A stretch of 9,439 nucleotides of DNA from Gp6-AA40 sp050742535 (GTDB lineage Bacteria > Acidobacteriota > Vicinamibacteria > Vicinamibacterales > UBA2999), in NCBI GenBank assembly GCA_050742535.1, contig JBOGIQ010000241.1:1-9439 (forward strand), given 5' to 3'. Numbering within the stretch: the first letter of the stretch is position 1; every line of letters starts with the position of its first letter. A model generated the notes under the pieces. The model was not told the origin of the DNA. It made no database searches and saw only the letters and a list, made by a program, of their open reading frames with translations. A program made the translations under genes and the position numbers. Shown here piece after piece: positions 5,422 through 9,439 of the stretch.

Positions 5422-6189
5422 TCAGCTGCGGAAGAAGCGGATTCCCGCAGCTCCCACCAGCGACAGCAGTCCGAGCAGACCGCTGAGCGCAAGCGGACTC
5501 GCCGTGGCCGGAAGTTCCGCCGCGACCTGACCGCTCGTCCCGACCGGGCGCGGTTCAGGCTGCGCCGCGGCGACACGGCTTTCTTCGACGACCGGCGCCG
5601 GTTCAGGCGCGGGCGCCGGAGCCTCTGCAACCGCCGGCGCGGGCGCCGGTTCGGGTGCTGGCGCCGGAGCCTCTGCTACGGCCGGCGCGGGCGCCGGTTC
5701 CGCCGCCGGTGCCGGTTCGGCTGGCGCCGGACTCACTGCCGCGACGGCACCGTCCTCAGTGCGAACCTTCGCTCCGGTTCGCGCCGCAATCCGTTCTGCC
5801 TGGTCCTTCGGATAGATAAACTCTTTCCCGACCTTCTCGCCGGGGAAGTACCAGAACTGGACGGCCGGCGTGGCGCCTTCCCTGGTTTCCCGGAACATCA
5901 CGACCGTGTCTTCGGTGACCCGCGGCCGCTCGGCCTGGACGAACAGCCAATGACCGATCATGTTCTTTTCATCTTTGTCCCAGACCTGGACCACGTTGCG
6001 TGTTGGCGAGTCCGCGAGCTTGAACACGTACGTTCCCGGCTGCAGCGTTACGCCCGGCATTTCTACCGACCCGCTGAAGGTCATGAACGTCCGCTCCAAG
6101 GTGTTGGTCTCCTGGGCAATGACTCGACTGGCCATCACCGCCAGGACCGCCAGCACCATCGCGGTCGCAAGTAGCTTCACCCGTTTCAT
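5422..6189 (-). CDS. Secreted protein with Pro/Ala linker and C-terminal LPATA sorting signal
   Basis: This 255-residue protein is built like a sortase substrate. Residues 1-25 are a signal peptide (MKRVKLLATAMVLAVLAVMA, likely cleaved after VIA). Residues about 26-140 form a beta-rich domain (FSGSVEMPGVTLQPGTYVF; AVQFWYFPGEKVGKEFIYPK), which resembles hypothetical acidobacterial proteins I cannot name. Residues about 153-200 are a Pro/Ala/Glu linker built on a duplicated 16-residue unit. LPATA at 226-230 is followed by Ser, a hydrophobic stretch (about 233-250) and the basic tail RFFRS, a complete cell-wall-sorting layout. Class D sortases are known to use LPXTA-type signals, and one is encoded two genes downstream. 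The start is ATG 6187-6189: it has a strong GAGGAGG 6 nt upstream and puts the signal peptide at the N-terminus. An in-frame ATG at 6304-6306 would bury the signal peptide. Confidence 0.9.
   Translation of the reverse strand: MKRVKLLATAMVLAVLAVMASRVIAQETNTLERTFMTFSGSVEMPGVTLQPGTYVFKLADSPTRNVVQVWDKDEKNMIGHWLFVQAERPRVTEDTVVMFRETREGATPAVQFWYFPGEKVGKEFIYPKDQAERIAARTGAKVRTEDGAVAAVSPAPAEPAPAAEPAPAPAVAEAPAPAPEPAPAPAVAEAPAPAPEPAPVVEESRVAAAQPEPRPVGTSGQVAAELPATASPLALSGLLGLLSLVGAAGIRFFRS
5594..5700 (-). repeat. 48-bp tandem duplication encoding the Pro/Ala linker
   Basis: GGCGCCGGTTC recurs at 5594, 5642 and 5690, and GGCGCCGGAGCCTCTGC at 5612 and 5660, giving about 2.2 copies of a 48-bp unit. It encodes a 16-residue module based on APAPAVAEAPAPAPEP in the LPATA protein. 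The unit is a multiple of 3, so gain or loss would only change linker length. Confidence 0.9.
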
Positions 6190-6290
6190 GCGTTTCCTCC
6201 TCGCATCCTGGTGGCGGTACGCTTGCTCGATACCGGCCACGACATATGGCTGGGCGCGGTGGGCCGCGTCGCCGCTGTATCGAACTGCAT
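6186..6290 (-). CDS. Possible 34-codon leader ORF before the LPATA gene
   Basis: Upstream of the LPATA gene, an ATG at 6288-6290 is preceded by GGGAGG with 8 nt spacing, a good ribosome site. It opens a 34-codon frame (MQFDTAATRPTAPSHMSW...) whose TGA overlaps the LPATA start as ATGA. The layout would couple translation of the two. The peptide is Thr/Ala/Pro/Arg-rich, has no recognisable domain and contains no run of a single amino acid that would suggest amino-acid attenuation. It could also be chance in an untranslated leader. Confidence 0.35.
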   Translation of the reverse strand: MQFDTAATRPTAPSHMSWPVSSKRTATRMRGGNA

Positions 6291-6323
6291 CTTGTATGCC
6301 TCCCATAGCCGAGCTGTTCGCGA
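6190..6323. promoter_or_regulatory. Divergent intergenic region between LPATA protein and flavoprotein genes
   Basis: These 134 bp must hold the promoters for both directions. Besides the GAGGAGG site for the LPATA gene and the possible leader ORF, I see no convincing sigma70 pair; weak -10-like sequences (GATACA, TACAAG) occur on the minus strand. Confidence 0.4.
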
Positions 6324-7574
6324 GTGCGCGTCGAATCTGTTGAGCTCCTTGTGGTCGGCGCGGGCGCGGCAGGGCTTGCCACCGCCATCTTCACGGCACA
6401 CGCGGCGCCTGAACGCCGCATCGTGTGTATCGACAGCGCCCGGCACATTGGCGCCAAGATCCTCGTCAGCGGCGGTTCACGATGTAACGTCACGAACCGT
6501 CTGGTGACCGAGAAGGATTTCTGGGGCGGATCGCAGCGGTTCGTCCGGAACGTGCTGCGCGCGTTTCCGGAGGCGCGAGCGATCGAATTCTTTTCGGCGC
6601 TGGGCGTCGCGCTCCACGAAGAGGAGGACGGCAAGCTGTTCCCCGACTCGAACACCTCGCGCACGGTCTTGAACGCCCTGCTCGACGAGACCAGGCGTCT
6701 CGGCATTTCGCTGGTGACAGGCGAACGGGTGATCGCGTTAGCAAACGATGACGACGGCTTCGTGGCGACGACGGCGTCCGGGCGCACGATTCGCGCGCGA
6801 GCCACCGTGCTGTGCACCGGCGGCCGTTCGCTGCCAAAGACCGGCAGCGATGGATTCGGGTACGAGCTCGCAGCGCGGCTTGGCCACGGCTGCGTCAGCA
6901 CCATTCCGGCGCTTGCGCCGCTCGTCTTCGACGGGTGGGAGGAGCTGGCTGGAATCACGCATCCGGCTGCGATGACGCTGCGGGCCGACGGCGCGCCCGC
7001 CACCACGCTCGAAGGGTCGCTGCTCTGGACGCATTTCGGGGCCAGCGGCCCTCTGCCGCTGAACATGTCGCGCCACTGGCACCGGGCGCATGAAAGCGGA
7101 CCCCCGTGCGAGGTCACTCTCAACGTGTGCCCGGGCGAGACGTTTGCGACACTCGACGCGTGGCTCCGGGCTCAGGAGCAGAGCCGGCCGCGGGCCCAGG
7201 TCGTGACCATCATGACGTCGCGGCTCCCGAACGCGGTGGCGGAACGGTGGGTCGCGTCTGCCGGTGTCCCGCGTGATCTCACGATGGCGCACCTGGCGCG
7301 CGAACGCCGCCACGCCCTCGTGCGAACGCTCCAGGAGACGCGGCTGCCGGTTCGAGGCAGCCGCGGCTTTGCCTACGCGGAAGTGACCGCCGGTGGCGTG
7401 CCGCTCGGCGAAGTCGACCCGGCGACGATGGAATCGCGCGTGTGCCGGAATCTGTTCTTCACAGGTGAGATCCTCGACGTCGACGGGCGCCTCGGCGGGT
7501 TCAACTTTCAATGGGCGTGGTCGTCGGCGTGGGTCGCATCGCGCGCGATCGCGCGGCTGATGACGGCATCGTGA
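6324..7574 (+). CDS. HI0933/BaiN-like FAD-dependent oxidoreductase
   Basis: This 416-residue flavoprotein belongs to the HI0933-like (YhiN/BaiN; 'aminoacetone oxidase family') group. It has an N-terminal Rossmann dinucleotide motif, VELLVVGAGAAGLATAIF (GxGxxG at about residues 12-17). The family signature ILVSGGSRCNVTN lies near residues 46-58. TVLCTGGRSLPKTGSDGFGY near 161-180 is the second FAD region. VTAGGVPLGEVDPATMESR and GEILDVDGRLGGFNFQWAWS near the C-terminus close the FAD site. Length fits the family (about 400). Substrates of most members are unproven; BaiN acts in bile-acid dehydroxylation, but that role is not implied here. The start is a GTG at 6324-6326, the only start between an in-frame TAG at 6306-6308 and the Rossmann strand; the ribosome site is weak. 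The stop overlaps the methyltransferase start by 4 nt (GTGA). Confidence 0.93.
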   Translation: MRVESVELLVVGAGAAGLATAIFTAHAAPERRIVCIDSARHIGAKILVSGGSRCNVTNRLVTEKDFWGGSQRFVRNVLRAFPEARAIEFFSALGVALHEEEDGKLFPDSNTSRTVLNALLDETRRLGISLVTGERVIALANDDDGFVATTASGRTIRARATVLCTGGRSLPKTGSDGFGYELAARLGHGCVSTIPALAPLVFDGWEELAGITHPAAMTLRADGAPATTLEGSLLWTHFGASGPLPLNMSRHWHRAHESGPPCEVTLNVCPGETFATLDAWLRAQEQSRPRAQVVTIMTSRLPNAVAERWVASAGVPRDLTMAHLARERRHALVRTLQETRLPVRGSRGFAYAEVTAGGVPLGEVDPATMESRVCRNLFFTGEILDVDGRLGGFNFQWAWSSAWVASRAIARLMTAS

Positions 7575-8083
7575 CGATTGCACCGGCACGCTGGCTCGTC
7601 GACCACGCACCACTGCTGCCCGCGACAGGGGACGCGCTCGACGTCGCGAGCGGCAGCGGCAGACACGCGTTCTGGCTCGCGGCGCGCGGGCTGACGACAC
7701 TCGCCGTCGACAGCAGTGCGACGGCGATCGCCGGGATCAGGGAGACCGCAGCGCGGCTCCATCTTCCGCTTCGCGCGGACATCGTCGATCTGGAAGCCGA
7801 CGATGCGACGCTTCCGGCCGCCGCGTACGACCTCATCGTCGTCGTGCACTACCTGCACCGGCCGTTGTTTCCAGAGCTACGCGCAGCGCTCAAGCCGGGC
7901 GGCATCCTCGTCTACGAGACGTTTACCAGAGCGCAGGCGCTCCTCGGGAAGCCGACGAACCCGGCGTTCCTCCTTGAACCGGGGGAGCTGCGCGACCTGG
8001 TCGCGCCGCTCGAGGTGCTCGCCGAACGCGAAGGGGAGTTCGAGGGAAAGAGGCTCGCGAGCGTTATCGCGGTGGCGCGCTGA
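7571..8083 (+). CDS. Class I SAM-dependent methyltransferase, TehB-like
   Basis: This 170-residue protein covers essentially just the SAM-binding Rossmann core. Motif I is ALDVASGSGRHAFWLA (about residues 22-37), with the ribose-binding acid at LAVDSS (D47). The post-III segment reads YDLIVVVHYLHRPLFPELRAALKPGG, followed by a GILVYETFT strand. The compact form and HYLHRPLFPE segment resemble TehB-type and other small-molecule methyltransferases; the substrate is unknown. The GTG at 7571-7573 overlaps the flavoprotein stop as GTGA, so the two are translationally coupled. An ATG at 7511 in the same frame exists, but the extra 20 residues lie inside the flavoprotein gene and look like shadow sequence. 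The 3' end overlaps the convergent ytxJ-like gene by 20 nt, leaving no room for a terminator between them. Confidence 0.88.
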   Translation: MTIAPARWLVDHAPLLPATGDALDVASGSGRHAFWLAARGLTTLAVDSSATAIAGIRETAARLHLPLRADIVDLEADDATLPAAAYDLIVVVHYLHRPLFPELRAALKPGGILVYETFTRAQALLGKPTNPAFLLEPGELRDLVAPLEVLAEREGEFEGKRLASVIAVAR

Positions 8084-8432
8084 GCGCCTTCCTGACCGCT
8101 TCCGCGGTCACGCGGAAGTGTGATGCGGCCCACACCACGCGTCCGTTCTTGATCAGCAGCGCCTGTGGTGTTTCATGGCGAACGCCAAGCCGCGCGGTGA
8201 CGGCGTTCGACACATCACGATGCGTCTGCACCGTGATCATCGCGTATCGCGGATCAGGGCCGCCCGCCGCATAGAAGTCGGCATTCAGATGATCGATTAA
8301 CTCATCAAGCGCCTCGGCGCTGATACCGCAGGTAAAGCTGTGTTTGAAGACGAGCAACGGACGGGTATGGCTCTCGGACAGCAGACGGTCGAGCTCGTCC
8401 ACATGTTCGAGCATGGTGAGATCAGGGTGCAT
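8064..8432 (-). CDS. ytxJ: YtxJ-type bacilliredoxin (bacillithiol system)
   Basis: This 122-residue thioredoxin-fold protein matches the YtxJ (monothiol bacilliredoxin BrxC) family. It has LLVFKHSFTCGISAEA at about 26-41 with the single active-site cysteine C35, RDVSNAVTARLGVRHETPQ at about 72-90 with the cis-proline before Q90, and VVWAASHFRVT near 99-109. Canonical members have TCPIS or a similar sequence at the active site; here it is TCGIS. No second cysteine is present, so it should act by a monothiol mechanism, removing bacillithiol from S-bacillithiolated proteins in the cytoplasm. It implies that the host makes bacillithiol, though no bsh genes are in this window. The ATG at 8430-8432 lacks a visible Shine-Dalgarno; an in-frame ATG 18 nt later (M7) is possible. 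It follows bactofilin by 26 nt, so probably shares its transcript. Confidence 0.93.
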   Translation of the reverse strand: MHPDLTMLEHVDELDRLLSESHTRPLLVFKHSFTCGISAEALDELIDHLNADFYAAGGPDPRYAMITVQTHRDVSNAVTARLGVRHETPQALLIKNGRVVWAASHFRVTAEAVRKALSAPPR

Positions 8433-8458
8433 TCGACATTCAGTGTACCAAGCGCGAG

Positions 8459-8824
8459 CTAACTTCCTGACTCGTGCGAGGCCTTGAATTGGGCGATCCG
8501 TGCCGCAATCGTCCGCTGATCCATGTCGATGCCGCCGTTGAAGCGGCTGCCGTCGGCAATCACCACCCGGTTCGCGCTCAGGCTGCCTTCAACTGACGCG
8601 CTGGCCTCGAGCTCGATCCGCTCCGACGCGACGATCGACCCTTTCAGCTGACCTTTGACCACGACCCGTGTGCCGCGAATGTCGGCGTGCAGTTGCGCCT
8701 GCTCACCGATGGTGAGCGCCGCGTCGCGAACCATCAGATGACCGTTCACCCGGCCTTCGACGGTGATGTCCTCGCCGCTCACAACCTCTCCCGAGATGGA
8801 AATCGTCCGACCGATCGTCGTCAC
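8459..8824 (-). CDS. Bactofilin-family polymer-forming protein
   Basis: Bactofilins are small cytoskeletal proteins that self-assemble without nucleotides into filaments through a right-handed beta-helix. They are used for cell shape, polar organisation, chromosome positioning or envelope work. The 121-residue sequence is of usual length. From residue 5 on it shows the repeating short-strand pattern with a small or hydrophobic residue about every second position (ISISGEVVSGEDITVEGRVN; GTRVVVKGQLKGSIVASERI; VEGSLSANRVVIADGSRFNG), typical of the former DUF583 domain. A short polar C-terminal tail (residues about 105-121) follows. The start is a GTG at 8822-8824, immediately before the first strands; no Shine-Dalgarno is seen. 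It heads a two-gene unit with the bacilliredoxin and is divergent from the LigD-type polymerase gene. A link to the ParA gene elsewhere in the window is conceivable but is not shown. Confidence 0.93.
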   Translation of the reverse strand: MTTIGRTISISGEVVSGEDITVEGRVNGHLMVRDAALTIGEQAQLHADIRGTRVVVKGQLKGSIVASERIELEASASVEGSLSANRVVIADGSRFNGGIDMDQRTIAARIAQFKASHESGS

Positions 8825-8838
8825 GGGGGATAGCTTAG

Positions 8839-8879
8839 GTTCAGCTGTTCAGGTGGTTCAAGGGGGTTCAACAGGTTCG
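8839..8879. repeat. Short GTTCA-based direct repeat
   Basis: GTTCA occurs at 8839, 8847, 8856 and 8866, and GTTCG at 8875, so five units are spaced 8, 9, 10 and 9 bp apart. They fill the divergent gap (8825-8895) between bactofilin and the polymerase gene. No clear promoter boxes are seen there. Confidence 0.7.
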
Positions 8880-8895
8880 TGTAATCTCACGACTC

Positions 8896-9439
8896 GTGGC
8901 CCAGAACGTCGAGCACGAGCTGCTGGTGGTGAACGGCCGCGAGGTGGCCGTTTCCAACCCGCGCAAGGTGCTTTTCCCGGACGCCGGCTATACGAAGCTC
9001 GACGTGGTCCGCTACTTCCTGGCGGTCGCCGAGGGAGCGCTGCGCGGCGCCGGTGGACGGCCGAACGTCCTCGTGCGCTATCCGAACGGAATCCAGGATG
9101 AGTTCTTCTACCAGAAGCGCGCTCCCCAGTCGCGGCCTGACTGGATCGAGGTTGTGGCGCTGAAATTTCCGTCCGGACGAACGGCGGAGGAGATCGTGCC
9201 GCGCGACGCCGCCGCGCTGGCATGGATGGCCAACCTCGCCTGCCTCGAGCTTCATCCGCATCCCGTCCGCGCGGACGACCTCGACCACCCGGACGAACTT
9301 CGCGTCGATCTCGATCCGGTTGCCGGGATCGAATGGTCTCAGCTTCGCGACGTCGCGCGCATCGTTCACGCGACGCTGGATGATTTCGGACTCGTCGGAT
9401 GGCCGAAGACGTCCGGCTCGCGCGGGATTCACATTAACG
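8896..9439 (+). CDS. LigD-type NHEJ polymerase domain (PolDom), 3' end outside window
   Basis: The 181 residues present match the archaeo-eukaryotic primase-type polymerase domain of bacterial LigD, which fills and extends ends during non-homologous end joining with Ku. Visible motifs: EVAVSNPRKVLFPDAGYTK near the N-terminus, NVLVRYPNGI with FFYQKRAPQSRPDWIE at about 70-85, and DELRVDLDP at about 133-141. In the last, D138 and D140 should be the first two metal-binding aspartates. WPKTSGSRGIHI follows at the cut end. The third carboxylate lies beyond the window. Pol sequence begins almost at the N-terminus, so this is either a stand-alone polymerase or a protein with Pol first; ligase and phosphoesterase domains cannot be judged. 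The start is a GTG at 8896-8898, the first such codon after an in-frame TAG at 8836; no ribosome site is seen. Confidence 0.92.
   Translation, partial: MAQNVEHELLVVNGREVAVSNPRKVLFPDAGYTKLDVVRYFLAVAEGALRGAGGRPNVLVRYPNGIQDEFFYQKRAPQSRPDWIEVVALKFPSGRTAEEIVPRDAAALAWMANLACLELHPHPVRADDLDHPDELRVDLDPVAGIEWSQLRDVARIVHATLDDFGLVGWPKTSGSRGIHIN

Noticed and set aside
4374..5486. Plus-strand open frame opposite the VWFA gene
   Set aside because: Antisense to a gene with an intact MIDAS motif and signal peptide; no recognisable domain.
6190..6306. Upstream ATG (6304-6306) as LPATA protein start
   Set aside because: It would add 39 polar residues before the signal peptide and ignore the GAGGAGG placed correctly for ATG 6187-6189.
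5969..7123. Minus-strand open frame overlapping the flavoprotein start
   Set aside because: Ser/Arg/Pro-rich antisense sequence. The plus-strand FAD motifs and the separately supported LPATA start explain the region.
7511..7570. Upstream ATG as methyltransferase start
   Set aside because: The extra 20 residues are an out-of-frame reading of the conserved flavoprotein C-terminus; the GTG at 7571 gives a normal 4-nt overlap.
8887..9432. Minus-strand open frame opposite the LigD-type polymerase
   Set aside because: The plus strand encodes canonical polymerase motifs over the same bases; the antisense product has none.

Overview
The window is GC-rich, densely coded bacterial DNA, most likely from an Acidobacteriota genome close to Vicinamibacteria. 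Three things suggest this: a secreted VWFA protein of the type typical of acidobacteria, a YtxJ-type bacilliredoxin, and a class D sortase with an LPXTA substrate. The assignment is inference from protein families. There is no rRNA, tRNA, CRISPR array or insertion sequence.

Positions 1-6189 are a run of eight genes, all on the minus strand. In transcription order they are: a secreted protein with an LPATA sorting signal and a Pro/Ala-rich linker; a VWFA-domain protein; a class D sortase; a Soj-like ParA ATPase; a small ribbon-helix-helix (RHH) protein; an AzgA/PbuG-like purine permease; a 74-residue protein of unknown function; and ispG (MEP isoprenoid pathway), cut by the left edge. The first three look like a surface or periplasmic display unit: substrate, possible adhesion partner, and transpeptidase. 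The ParA and RHH genes look like a partition-type or positioning cassette with its own promoter. The permease and the 74-residue gene overlap at a TGATG junction.

The most interesting feature is a 61-bp array of 7-bp units (mostly CAGACGT) at 2311-2371. It begins inside the stop codon of the RHH gene and ends 22 nt before the permease start. A related heptad pair (TCTGATGTCAGA) lies in the ParA-RHH gap. A ParA, an RHH protein and tandem heptads together have the architecture of plasmid partition systems such as delta-omega of pSM19035. Here they sit in an apparently chromosomal neighbourhood without a ParB. The main alternative is that the heptads are an ordinary intergenic microsatellite.

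The right part (6190-9439) has both strands. A divergent intergenic region (6190-6323), which holds a possible 34-codon leader ORF, separates the LPATA gene from a plus-strand pair. That pair is an HI0933/BaiN-like flavoprotein and a small class I SAM methyltransferase, overlapping by 4 nt. The methyltransferase converges, with a 20-nt overlap, on a minus-strand pair: bactofilin followed by YtxJ bacilliredoxin. Divergent from bactofilin is the start of a LigD-type NHEJ polymerase domain, cut by the right edge. The 71-bp gap between those two contains a short GTTCA-based repeat.

No gene-free stretch exceeds 300 bases. The longest are 5283-5421 (nested hairpins) and 6190-6323.
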